DNA from: Promerops cafer
Taxonomy: Eukaryota > Chordata > Aves > Passeriformes > Nectariniidae
Reading direction: 5' to 3'
DNA: 64,000 nucleotides
Assembly (NCBI GenBank): GCA_013398275.1
Contig: VZSE01012473.1
Span: forward strand, 933,342 to 997,341
Below, piece by piece: positions 37,055-49,600 of this stretch (positions are counted from its first letter, which is position 1; every line of letters begins with the position of its first letter). Position numbers and translations under genes: made by a program. Under the pieces are notes generated by a model. It was not told where the DNA came from. It searched no databases and worked only from the letters and a program-made list of their open reading frames with translations.

Positions 37055-38929
37055 GTGGTGGGGTGCAGTGGGCAGCAAAAGGAAAAGGTTGTAGCAGCAT
37101 CTCATTTTGGCATTTGTGCAGCTGTAAGAACTGTGCTTTGCCAACTGCTCTTTTTACATAACAGAATCTCAGATTCTCAGAGAAACTGGGGAAACAGAGG
37201 AGTGTTTCAATGATTAATATCACTGCTGGGCACCAGGATGTCAGATTGCTCTGTAAAAGAGATTTAAAAAAAAAAAAGAGAAGAAAAAAGAAAATATTAA
37301 GGATAGTTTTCTACTGGATGCCTACAGGAGAAAAAAGTCAGATTTTCAAAGTTGTTGAGGAATCAGAATACAAAATAGATGTCTTCATGTCTATGTGTAT
37401 CTTTAGATGCATAATTTTTTTCAAATTGCCAATCCTTTTTTACTCTTGAAAGATGCTTATTATCCTATAGTGATTACAGAATTAAGTAATACTTTTGACT
37501 TCAAAGACTTCTGTTCCTTTTTTATGATGAGGAATCAGCAATAAGGAAATCCCTGTTATTCAAGAAGTAGGCAAAAAATCCTCAGATCTGGACACAAAGT
37601 ATGAGGAGCTGAATCCCTAGCAATATGCACAGCTGTAGGGATCTTGAAAGCTGTGATGCTCTGTTCCAAATTAGTTGTTCCCTCACATTTGGGGAAACTA
37701 TATTATTTAAAATGGTTTCATGTAGAGGCACACCACCCGTGTTTTCATTGTGTGTATGTCAGAGTGCACGACTAAGGAATGGAAATGGACTTGCATGCTC
37801 AAACCTTCTTCCTTCAACAGCACATTTTCTGCAGTATGAACTGGTTAAAGAGGTTGGAAAGGAGTTTTATTGATGTGTTCTATTTTTAGCAAGTAATCTG
37901 AACCAATTTATTCTCCTTGATAAGGCAGTGTATAAAAAAAGAGGAGAAGAGGCAGCCTAGGGGAATGTGAAGCATCTTACTAAGGATGTAATGTAATTTA
38001 TTTATCTGGTGTTTATTTTTGGTGGTGTTTCCATTGCCCTTCCTTCACTTAATTTTGTTAAAGCCATGCTGCTAAATACTGCTGCTGATCCTGTTAGGAT
38101 CAAAAGTATTGCAGGCTACAAGAATGTGATTCCAACTGTAGCTTACAAGTTTTCTGTGACACCATTCTGTACAGACTCTAGTTTTGGGAAGTTGATCTAA
38201 CTTCCAGGACAGAAAATCTTGTGTAAAGGTGACAAGCTCTCAAATGACTCTTGAAGGTGTTTAGGAAGTAGGATGTATGATGCCTTCCAAGTACATAATT
38301 AACCAGTGAACAACTGTTGACACCCTGGTATTTCCTGCCAGTTGGAAACTATTCAGGGATGAGAGAAAGAAAACTGCTTGTACTGCAGTTTTGAATGTAC
38401 CAGGACGGTGTGGGGCTGCTCAGCTCTCTAGAGGAAAGGCACTGTTCTCTGCTTCATTACATTCATTAAACTTTATTACAGACCTTAAGTGTCTGTAGGA
38501 ATGCCAGGGAATCAATACGGCTCTGTTTCCTCTGCAAGAGTAATTTTCTGAGCTGTAGTGCACTCCACAGTACCACAGACCTAGTCCCAAAAGGGTAAGA
38601 TTAAGGGTACTTAATCCAACAATTCTTTATCTTTGTTGCTCCCCACTAATTATGAAGGCCACGTTCACTCTCAGGTTAAAGATTGAGTTAAAAGGTAATT
38701 TCTTTGGAAATCCAGCCATTGGAGAGAATCGATTTCACCTGCCCTTCCAGAACCATGGGCTTTGCCTGGGCAGGGGCATCCTTCAACCCTGGCAGAATTC
38801 CTTTTACCTGTCCTCCTCCCCTCCAGCCTCCCCTCTCATTGCAAAGCTCTTGGTTTCTGTGATAAATAGCACTGCCCACAGGCTCGAGTTTCCCCTGCCT
38901 GTCTAATAAGCAGCCACTTAGTGCTGGTG

Positions 38930-39010
38930 GCAGAGCTGCCCGCGGCGGTCAGTGGCTGACGCGTGGCCCTCGCAGCCTCTCTGGGTGACCGCAGCGGCGA
39001 ATACAGATGA
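38930..39010. other. Short CpG-rich patch with an inverted repeat
   Basis: An isolated GC-rich stretch includes CCCGCGGCGGTCAG, GACGCGTGG and CCGCAGCGGCGAATAC. It contains the inverted repeat GTCAGTGGCTGAC and an acceptor-like CCCTCGCAG. Flanks return to intron-like composition at once. It may be a regulatory element or a remnant of a GC-rich repeat. Confidence 0.4.
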
Positions 39011-39907
39011 GGGGAGCGAGTCCTTGCTGTGAAAGGGATTTGCAGCCTGTATTCATGTGGCTAGAGAAGAAAGCACGTAGGAAAGGGTGCTCTTTGGGCT
39101 GAAATGATGGGACTGTGGATCTGAGTGCCAGTAGGTAAAAGGGCTAAACAAACGAGGCAGTGTATATTTGAATGTGTAACCACCTAACATGTGAGTGTCG
39201 ATGGTCTGTTTAGGAAATTGGTACAGAGGGGTTGGGATCAGTTTTCTAGGATATAAGTAGGTGAGGGTGTGAGTTTGGATAAGGATTCTGGGGTAAGCAC
39301 TGGAATGGATTCAAGAGTTGTTTTCTTGGCACAGCTGACATGGTGTCTGTGAACCTTGGAGAATACAACACTACATCTTCCTGGCATTCCTACAAATGCA
39401 GGTTCTAGGTGGCTGTAATGATCCATTATGACCTTTACAAATAAATCTCCATGCTCACTGATAAAACTGCTTATGATACTGGTCAGCTACTGTATGAGGA
39501 CAGGGAGCTAGAAAGTGGTGTTCCTCTCTGATGGAATAGCTTTTATTGATACTTTGATGCCATTGGATTATTTCCATCTGGTTGAATACTTGGTGTGGAG
39601 GAAAAATATCTTTCAATCTTCACACAAAGATGCATTCAATACTGCTGCTTTTTTAGCTCATACACTAATTCCCTTATTCCTCCAGACTGATCCTATCATG
39701 TTTGATGTGCTTGGATTTTCTTTTCCCAATACATTTTCTCTGTCCTCCTGTCTAAGCTGTTTCCTCTCTACTTACCCTGTTGTAAAACTTTATTGTTCCC
39801 TTAGGTTGTGATTGACTGTTTTGAAGGAAAGTGATTTACAACACTTCACAATGAGCATGTTATATAAAAATCAATTCTGTATTCTGTTCTGTGGTTTGGG
39901 TTGGGTG

Positions 39908-39923
39908 TTTTTTTTTTTTTTTT
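39908..39923 (+). repeat. Poly-T tract (T16)
   Basis: Sixteen T residues within GGGTGT...GGTGTGG. No adjacent repeat body is recognisable. Confidence 0.9.
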
Positions 39924-42900
39924 GGTGTGGTTCCAACTTTCTATTCTTTCTTCACCTTCTAACCTGTTCTGTTGTACAAAAATAAAAACTAGTGTGAGTG
40001 CATATTACCCACTACAAATAAGATCTTCTGCACTTTCTTGTGGATTCTAGCAAACTATTTCTTTGTTCTGTGCAGTATGGATTGATTTTGTTCTTGTCTC
40101 CCAGATTTTTTACTTGACTTGGGGATCAATCTAATCTCTACCTTTTCTTGTATTCTGTTCAGTTTTTCTATAGTTCTTTGATTCAACCTGACTGGGGCAT
40201 TGTTCTACAGTGACACACTGTAATTTCATACTCTCTTGTTTTTTGTTTTTTTCCCCTCTGAAATACAGAATAATTTTCTGTGAGGTCTTTACAAGTGGCT
40301 GCCATGCTGTGAGCCAATAACTCAGCTGAAAATAAGAATGCCCCAGTGCTTCTGTAATGCATATTAATGCATATTTTAACCAACACAAGGTCTCATGACA
40401 TATCAGGAATTCACTAGAATGTCATCAACTTTACCTCAGATTTTGTTGTTGGGTAGAGAGATTGGCATGTAAATATTTTCAAGTCCCTTGAAAGCACTTT
40501 TCCTCTGTGATATTACCAAAGAATGCACTTTGTGTTACCGTGCAGTAACTGAAAGTAGTTGGGACTGCCCTGCCAGATTGCACAGGCTCTTTAAAAACTG
40601 TGCTGAGTAGCTGAAATACACAGGGTCTTATCCTTTACCTGGCTGTGCAGTTTCAGGGAATGGGGAAGATCCCAATGATTGTATTTTACTTAATGCCCTG
40701 CACCATTCATTACAGAGCTTTTCTGAGCAGCTCTCCAATAGCTTAAGGCAGCTAGAGCAGAAATATGTTTCCTCTTCCATTGGCCATGCCTGGATTTCAG
40801 GTGGCAAAACAGCAGACAACGGTACAGGTCATTGTAGATTATCTTCCCATCTTCTTTCTTTTTTGGTTATATGCAAAGCTTTGTCAAGAATATCTTTGGG
40901 TTTGTTTGCATTGCGTTTAAACCAGTGGGGTTTTATTCTTGGTTGGCCCTCAAGGAACACTGTAATGATCCTGATAATTAGGAATAGTAAAATCAAAAAG
41001 CTAAGCCCCATCAAAAGCCAGTTAAATCTGACTTAATTGGATTTACAGCAGGCCCTTCTCCAAGACTGCCTATCCACTAAATAAGAAGTGGTAGGGAATA
41101 GCACTTAGAGGTAATTTTGTTCTTTTCTCTCTTCTTTTTTGTTCTGGCCAACCATTTGAAAGTGCCTACCTGTCCCAACTGGATGTTTTGCCATTGCCAT
41201 TTCCTTTCAGTAAGATTTATAAACCACACACAGACTTGCAGGAGGGGTTCTGCTTTTCTCTTCTCTTATGCTGAAACTCTGCAAGTAAAGATAATGTAAA
41301 CCACTATGTTCTCCATCCTTTACATGGCCCTTCCAAAGTGCATAGTGAAAACTTCAAAGACATTAGTTTTATTTCATTTAATTGATTTTTTTTTCATATA
41401 TTCTAGAACTACTGGAACAAATAGATTAAGGTTTTGATGCTGCAAGTCAGCGAAACTGGTTGTGTGCCTGCTCCTGTAGAACCCAGAGCTGTCAGGGCGG
41501 TGAGAGAGCACCTCCCCTGCCTGCAGGAAGGAAGGATTCTGTTTCTTGCACTGGAGTCTCAAGGAATTTATTTTGGGGCCTAGTGTTGCACCACTGAATT
41601 AAAACATTTCAGATGCTTCAGTGGGTGCACCATTACGAATCACCTTTAGATTTTGTTTTCCTGCACTTTGGAAATCACATTTTTCAGTGCCTCCCATTTT
41701 CACAGTGTAGTATCCTCCTAAATAGTGAAAAAGGGCATGAGTGGGCATTTGGGGTTCTTTACCAACTCTTTAAGACCTTATGATCTCATTTTAAATGAGG
41801 CAGATTACATTTTAATACCAGGCATTTACTTGAGTAGGATTATTACAGGAGTAGGCTCATTTCATGGAGGTACACGTTTTGATGATTCCAGTGGGATGAC
41901 ATTTTTGTCTGCTGTGACAGTTCTGCTTACGAAATTGTATTCCTAATGTCTTTGTCATCAAAATTCAGCTAAGGAGTTGTCAGAAATTTGTAAGGCAGAA
42001 AGAAGATACAGTTGCTCTGAGAGCACTATATTTAGCTGTGCATTAATGCATGTAATGGATGAAGACTTGTTTGCATCCATGAAGAAACAGAGATGCTTCA
42101 GATATGTGCATGGAGCAAGCATATTGCTTATTGAAAGTTAGGTCCTGCTATTTTCAATAGCTCATGCAATAAATTACCTGACAGTATAAAGCAGATTTTT
42201 TTGATCCTCCAAAAGCACGCTATGTATCTTTCTAGATATGAGAGTGGATAAACAGAGCTCCAAGTGAACATTTTCCACACAAAACCAGAGACTGGGAAGT
42301 TTCTATTGCTGATAGGAAATTTACTCTTCTCATCAATATTTTGTCTTTATCAGAGGAAAGACATATTTCCAGTGTTTCATCTTCTGGCCTCGTAGTGGAT
42401 GTATGTCACTCTCCGTGTGTTTGAATTGGTGTCACTGACTGGATCCTAGAGCACAGGAAACTGCAAAGTCCTTGAATTAGAGTGAGCAGTACTTAACAAC
42501 AACAAAAATACCACTTTCTTATCAGTATTGTTCTCATCCTAAATCCAAAACACAGCATTGTACCAGCTACTATGAATAAAACTAACTCTATCCCAGTCAA
42601 AACAAGGACACAGCTGAATGAAAACAGAACTCTCTAGAAATGGATCTATTAGCTCACCCAAGATCTGCTTCACATTAGTGTCTGCAGAAAGAGCATCCCT
42701 AACAGAAATGCAGAAAAAAAGCCTTCTAAGTTTTTGGAATAGTGGGTTCAACAGCATTGATTTGTAGGAAGTGATGTTGATACTCAACCCTGGAAGGCGC
42801 TGCCCAAGAGGAAGGTTGTGCCAGGGCAGTGTAGAGCACTTTCCAGTACTTCAGAAAGAGGTAGGATGGCTAAGACTGTTTTCACATGAAGAGAGCAAGC

Positions 42901-43050
42901 CTCATCTAACTGCTTTAAGAAAATAAATTATTTTCCTTTCAGAGACTTATTGGTGGAATCTAATTAAAGGAACTAAAAATTTCCCCATAAGTGGATTTGT
43001 TTGCTGGCAATTTGATATGAAATCAGGGGACTAGGAACAGATGATTAACC

Positions 43051-43056
43051 TTTCTT

Positions 43057-43088
<32 letters not shown>

Positions 43089-43090
43089 TT
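43051..43090 (+). repeat. Poly-T tract with C interruptions (40 bases)
   Basis: TTTC, then 14 T, C, then 21 T, ending before GGTGTTTAG. It reads as a long A-rich tail on the minus strand. No source element is recognised next to it. Confidence 0.95.
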
Positions 43091-44509
43091 GGTGTTTAGT
43101 TTTAAGAGATTAGGAACTACAAAATGCATATTACAGACTTCTGGCATCATTAGCAATTCCTCCAGCTTTATTTTCCCTGTCACTCTGTAATGAGTAATGA
43201 ACTAAGCTGGTACTAAAGCCAGCTTAACAAGCTATTGCTTTTTAAATTGCAAGTCTCCCAGTATGTCCTCCCCCTTCTTATTAATTTTAAAGTAACTCTT
43301 ATTTTTGTTGCTGTATTTCTGTTCCTTGTGAGTTTTGCATAATGTTTGCATTCACACACCTTTAGTCCTCCCAGTAAAGATGCAGTGATTAGATGCAGCT
43401 CTCTCTCACCAGCTGCCAGGACATAAGAACAAAGGATGATCCTATGCAATGAAAAGTCAGAAAAACTATGGTCAAAGTCAGAAATCTACTTTAGGGGCAA
43501 GAAAGTCTCAGAAATTCACCACTGCATTGAAGTTGCTGAAATTCCTGAAAGGCACTTAAAATTTCATGTCTATTAACATCATTTGTAATTGAGCTGCTGA
43601 GAGTAGTGATGAGAGCAGGCCAGAAATTTATCTTCCTTGAAAGCTATCTCTGGCCACTTGGCTATAAGGAAGATGAGGTCGAATCACTGGTCCTGTTCAA
43701 CTCAAATGCTCAAAGAGAGCATTATTGATGAATTATGAAGATTATTGAGATCAAAAGACATTCTTGTATGTGAAGAATTTAATGTAGTTTAATCAAAGCA
43801 TGTGTGGTAAATGTAGAGCAGAATGATGAATGCAATATCACATGCTCATGTTTGCCATTTCCCATTAAGTAAGAACAGATGATGTTCAGGAAATGTGGAA
43901 GTTAATTTTTTCAATGACAAAGGAAAATACTTGGAAATTAACCTACTTGTCCTTGTTATCTTAATGAAGATAGAGAAACAATTTGTGAATGTGAATTTTG
44001 GCATCTTGTGTTCCTCTTCTTTTTCCAAAGGCTTTGGCATTGAGGTTAGTTGGGTTTCTTGAGTCTTCTTCAATTCCTGGGCATAATAAAAGTCATATTA
44101 GCGTGTTAAGAATTAAAATGCTTACGGGTTTTGGAAGATGTTTTCTAAATTATATTATATCACTGTGTGCTCTACAATTCACTTTGTCTTCTCTGAAGTG
44201 TTTGACCCTGCCAGAGATAAGAATAGGTGAATTGCTGGTCTAATTTGAAGATTCTATTTCTAAATACATAATGAAGCTAGCAGTGAAAAGCAAGTGTCTT
44301 TCATAAGTGTCTGTCATAAATACAACTGAATTAAAGGCCAGGACTTTTGAAAACAGTTATTTTTGGATGCTTCTTTTTTGTTGTGCTTAGCCCATGAGCC
44401 TCCTTTGACGGGCATTGATGTCTCAAAAATAAGACATTTGTATTTTGAATGTTGCATAAAGTTCTGGTGCCTCTCACTGCAAAAAACCCTCAAACAACAA
44501 AGGTAAAAT

Positions 44510-44685
44510 GTGCAGAGAAGGGATTCAGGAGGATCAGAGACAGGGAATGAGTTCCTGATGCAGGGTAGTTAAGTAGACTGGATCTCTTCAGTCTAAGGAA
44601 CAGGTGACTTGAGGAGGGACTTGGCAGATATTCTGTAACACTAGGGGTTGATGGAGAAGGGTGAATAAGGAATGCTTTCTTGAAG
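44510..44685 (+). mobile_element. Probable old CR1-like fragment
   Basis: The phrase order TGGATCTCTTCAGTCTAAGG, then TGACTTGAGGAGGGACTTGG, then AGATATTCTGTAACACTAGG resembles the body of diverged CR1 3' regions. In those, a 'cttcagtctgg' motif is followed by 'gaggagggacctg'. The copy is heavily diverged and its borders are guesses. An open frame at 44661-44936 overlaps its end and is not considered a gene. Confidence 0.4.
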
Positions 44686-45660
44686 AATATATGGCTAAGC
44701 CTGTGGATGTTGTTGTCACAGAACATACTGTGGGGAGCATGAGCTCAAAAAGGAGAAAATCAGGACTAAAACCTATTAAAGTCTGTGAAATAAGAAGACA
44801 CTTAGAATCAGGATGTGCCCAAGAGCTGGAGTGTGAGGCAGGGCTCTGGGGAAGTGTCCCTGTGTGTTGCCTCTGTCCTTGCCTCTTCTCTTTCCTGTGG
44901 TGTAAGGTGTGGTTAGAGATTCGCTGTTGCTCTTGATAGAAGCTTGTTCTGACTTGCAGCTATTTCTGAGTAAAATGTTGGCCTCCCGCCTCTTGAGAAA
45001 AAGGCTGTGTAAAAACATCATCATCTAGGCACAAAAAATTGATGGTTTTAAAACCCTCTCTGCACTTCAGGACCTAAAATGCCAGTTTTTAGAACATTAA
45101 TTGTAAAGAATGCAAAGAATATCACCTTGCTCTGTGCCTGACCTCAGGAATATGGCATAGCTTGTAGATTAAGGTATTATTTGCTGCAGGAAGAAGGATT
45201 GAAATTTAGCCATTATTTGCACAGAAGAGAACACTTCATGCCAAGTGACAGTGTTAGGTGAGCGATGCCATCTTATTTCTTGTTATGAGTGTAAGTGTAA
45301 TCCCATCTAAATATGGTTCTGCGGAATGGAGCTTAACGATTTCAGAGAGGAGTCATTACAGATGATCAGGTAAATAGAATGTATTTAGAAAGAAAAAAGC
45401 TCACCAGCTTGAAGAGTTATTTACCCAATGGCTTAGTGCATGTAGGCAGAGGAGTGGTTATTCTGTCAGGCTTCCTATGTACCTGTCAGAGTGTCTTCTG
45501 CTCTGCACTATACATATTTATACTGTATGATTGAACACTCATATGCGAAGGAGCTATTGCCAGCTGTGATATGTATGTGCTCTCTCATGACAGGAATATC
45601 TTTTTAAATAGGAAAGCAACCCCTTTAAAATATGCAAGGCACAGATTTATCTTTCACACC

Positions 45661-46648
45661 TGTGGTGGATTGACCTTGGCTGGATGCCAGGTGCCCACCA
45701 AGCTGCTCTGTTACTCCCCTCCACAGCTGGACAAGGGAGAGAAAATATAATGAAAGGCTGGTGGATCAAGGTAAGGACAGAGAGAGATCACTCACCAACT
45801 GCAGTCATTGACAAAACAGGCTAAACTTGGGGAAATTAGTTTCATTTACTGCTAATCAAATTAGAGTAGAATAATGAGGAATAACCCCAAATCTTTAAAC
45901 CCCCTTTCCCTCTGCCTTCCCTTCTTCCTGCGCTTAACTTTATTCACAATTTTCTCTCTCTCCTCCCTGTAGTGGCACAGGGGGATGGGCAATGGGGGCT
46001 GTGGTCAGTTCATCACATGTTGTCTCTGCTACTCCTTCCTCCTCAGGGAGAGGACTCTCCATACTCTTCCCCTGCTCCAGTGTGGATCCCCCACTGGGTC
46101 ACAAGTCCTCCCAGCAAACCTATTCCAATGTGGGTTCCTCTCTCCATGGAGCCGCAGCTCCTGCCAGCAGCCTGCTGAAGTGTGGGTTTTTCAAAGGGTC
46201 ACAGTCTCCTTCAGGTGTCCACCTGCTCCAGCATGGAGTCCTCCAGAGGCTTCAGGTGGGTCTCTGCTCCTCCATGGACCTCCATGGGCTGCTGGAGCAT
46301 GGCTGCCTTACCATGGGTTGCACCACAGGCTGCAGGAGAATCTCTGCTCCGGGGCCTGGAGCCTCTCCTCCCCTCCTTCACTCACCTGGGTGTCTGCAGG
46401 GCAGTTCCTCTCACATATTCTCCTTTTGGCTCCCATTGCACAGGGTTTTCCCCCACTCTTCTTAAATCTGCTGTCCCAAAGGCACTACCATCATCACTGA
46501 GGGGTTCAGCCTTGTCCAGTGATGGGTCCATCTTGGAGCTGGCTGGCATTGCCTCTATGGGACATGAAGGAAGCTTCCAGCAGCTTCTCACAGACGTCAC
46601 CCCTGTAGCCCCCCGGCTACCAAAACCTTACCACACAAACTCAATACA
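45661..46648 (-). mobile_element. Solo LTR of an avian endogenous retrovirus
   Basis: The block runs TG...CA on both strands (plus: TGTGGTGGATTGACC to ACTCAATACA). I recognise it as an LTR family widespread in birds. In the usual LTR orientation it lies on the minus strand, with a degraded polyadenylation signal (AGTAAATG where AATAAA is expected) in the region of about 45835-45850. It is flanked by near-identical pentamers ACACC (45656-45660) and ACACT (46649-46653), as expected for a target-site duplication. No gag, pol or env sequence is adjacent, so it is a recombined solo LTR. It contains a four-unit array of about 50 bp period and a CRE-like site. The open frames at 45972-46658 and 46382-46600 lie in it and are not genes. 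I cannot settle whether the class is ERVK or ERVL. Confidence 0.8.
46071..46270 (+). repeat. Minisatellite of about 50 bp period inside the LTR
   Basis: The anchor motif CCTGCTCCAGTGTGG recurs in diverged form at 46071, 46121 (TATTCCAATGTGG), 46171 (CCTGCTGAAGTGTGG) and 46222 (CCTGCTCCAGCATGG), a spacing of 50, 50 and 51 bases. The units also share a CTC-CC-tGG-type middle part. I know this LTR family to carry such internal repeats, and copy number probably varies between insertions. Confidence 0.7.
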
Positions 46649-46653
46649 ACACT

Positions 46654-49600
46654 ATTAGGCAAACGTGAAAAAGGAGGGTGGGAAGGGGAGAGGGAGGGTT
46701 ACTTCAGCAGTTCTTGGGAGAATTTCCAGATCTGTTCACTCTGGTTTGCCCTCAGGCTAACAGAGCTATCCCTGTACAGCACCCAACAGCCAAAATGCTT
46801 AGGGGGTCAGCCAGCCAGCGGTTCCTGCTCAGGAGATGGACCCTTGGACTGATGTCCTGCTCAAGGATTCTGGTTCTCACCCAGCCCTGTGAGGTTAAAT
46901 AACTTGCCTAAGTATCAAACAGGGAGCATGTTCCAAAGACAGCTTTCATACAGGATTTGAGCTTGATGAACAAGCAAGTGCTTGTTTCACGTTCGCTGTT
47001 GGATGTGGGCAAAGTAAGCTCAGCACAGCAGAACTGCTGACATTGGAGATCTAAGTACTGACAATGATCCCAAAGGCTCTAAGGAGTGCTTGGCCTGGCA
47101 CCTCTCCTTGCATCATTTTTCTGCACTTTCCTTAGGTCATTTGACAGGTAGATCTGAGTCACAGCCTCTTCTGCAAAGAGCCTGAAGTGGTAGGAAGAGT
47201 TGTGAATCTGCATGGAGTGTTGTCAGCAGGGCTGGATTTACAGACCTGCATAAACACTTATCCATGTTCTTTCTGGGTACAGACACTTTCTTTGGTCTCA
47301 GACTTTGCAGAGAAGTTAAATTCATTCCCATGGAAAAAAATACACAAATGAGAAAAATGGAAAAATATCTACTTATCCATGAGACACATCAATAGGGGTC
47401 ATTAGTAATAACAATTTAGCTTTGCTGTGATGCTGGCAGAGGCAATCTCTTTGTCTCCAACCTGGATCAGAGTGAATTCGGAGGCACGGGGTTGCACTGT
47501 GGCTGACAGTGACAGCAATCTGCTGCCTGGGCAGCCTGGATGAAAAAGCAGCATCAGAGGTGTACATGCTGTGTCCAGACTGGCTCTGGCCAGTTTTCCC
47601 ACCTGCCACTGCTTCCTGTTATTGCAGGGTTGTGTTAATATTGGTATTTACTGACTTTCTGACCAGATATTTAGTTACTGGTACAGACTCCCTTCAGTGC
47701 TGCTCTTTCTGATGAGTTACTTGCTATATTTCAAAGACTTTTAGAGCCAGAGAATATATATTTTAAAGTGTGCTTTTGATCAGGGAAGCAACTAAGTAAA
47801 AATAACTCCATTCTGATTTCAGAATGGTTCCCTAGTGGATTTTCAAGACACTTGATTATTTTGACAAATAGCAATCTTTATGCTGCTTCTCCCTGCAGAC
47901 CTTATAAAACTATGGAAGAGTGGCCTGCAGTCTTTCCTGCCTAAAGCACCTGATACTTTAACTCCTAGGCACAGTCCTGAATATGCAATTCAGAGTCTTT
48001 ATTACCTGTGCTGCTGTTAGAGACAGGAGAAATGTAGCATGATTTTTCCAGTCTCAAAACGGTATTTCTGAGCTGTCGGAGGAGGAAGAGCCCATCACTG
48101 AGTAGTAAACTGAGCAATAACAGAGTGGGTGCAGGCTCTCTGCTGTCACTTCTCTATACACTGACTACTGTGGTGCTGGGCTCCTACTGACAGCAGAGCA
48201 GGAGGCTCTGTGCTGTGCTTTGTTTCACTCCTGCCGCACACTGCTTAGGCATGCTGAGGCTTAGCTGCTGCATCGCTGATTTGAGATGGAGCTGAAATGT
48301 AAAATCTCAATTTCAGCCTGGATTTCAAGCCCCGTGAAATTGAGACTCCTTTGATACGAGGGGTTTTGTTTGAAATCTTAGCACAAGTGAGACACAGCTG
48401 TAATGTCCAAGGGCCTTCTGAGTCTGAGTCTTGGTGTGACCCTTCTGGCTCTCTGTGAGCAGAGAGGCGCTTGTGTCTTGTTGGCAGCAGACCTGAATCC
48501 AAAACTTCCTGAAACTATTAGTAAGTGCTCATTTTATGTGTCTCTGGTAACAGAAGTTTGGGATTTTTTTTTCCTCTACTGATTGAGCAAGTTGTTTCTG
48601 AGAATTTTGCAGGACCTGGGGGAAAGGCAGGGCCGTGAATCGTACTGTGAATTGAGCCAACTCAACACTGTAAATGAAAGTGCAAACCAGGGCAAAATGC
48701 TGTGAAGTAGATGTGGAGAGGAACTGTTTGCTTTAATTTTACCTTCTGTGTTGCCCCCTAAACTCTGAACTCAGAAGCTGGTTGGCAGCTTGTTCATCAC
48801 CATTTAGACATAACAGAGACAGGATCCATGCCTCTTGCACCATCCAAACTCCTTAAGCAGTGTTTCCTACAGCTGGTCAGGATTGGTTTTTTGTTCTCAT
48901 GTACAGTCTCAATATAGATCAAATTAATTTCCATTTACATTTTCTGTCCTAGGGCTTTCTTTTGGAAAAGGTGTGGGCAAAGGGGTTTTTTGTTACACTA
49001 AATGTAAAAGCTTCCTTTTGTAACTGTGGCTTCATGCTTTGCTGTATTCAGATGCAAACCAGTAATCTCCAATACAATTTTGCCACCTTCCTCTAATAGA
49101 TGGACACAACTGCTCTGGTACTCTTGCATCTACGTGGTTGTGAACATAAATCCATTTCATGACCATTATAGAAACAGAAGGTCCATCAAGCTGTGTGCTT
49201 ATTACTTAATGAGTATTTAGTCTTTAGGGATTCTGACTGTCCTAATGCAGGGATTTGGAAATCTTTTTCTGGGAAGAGGCTTCCAGGTCTCAGCATTTGG
49301 ATGACACTTGGTCCCCTGTAGTAACTAGTGCTTCTTCAGGGAAATGGCCTCACTCATTTATGGTGTATTCAGGGAGAGACTTACGAAAGGATAAAGACCA
49401 AAAGTGGAGCCACTATTTTTCTAAAGGAGCCTCTGATTCGTGGTTTTTATTTTGCCATGATCATAACAGCCTGTACATCTGCTTCTCACTGGTTCTTTAA
49501 ATGTTAGGCACTGTTGGATTTTCAGAGAAGTCAAACAGAAGACAGATTTTCACTTGTATCGCTAAATAAATATTTGAAAGGAAGGGGAGAGGAAGAGTTA

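Larger units (their letters stand above)
17041..45660. other. Left part of the presumed intron, mostly without recognisable elements
   Basis: Apart from the homopolymers, the two CpG-rich patches and the weak CR1-like stretch listed separately, this is unannotatable non-coding DNA. Its open frames (for example 24566-24964 plus, 28453-28908 plus) show no tetraspanin motif or other domain. It may hold regulatory elements, but none can be named with support. Confidence 0.5.

Noticed and set aside
45972..46658. Four overlapping plus-strand frames of 68-171 codons
   Set aside because: They lie in the solo LTR and its internal minisatellite. The repeated units create the open frames.
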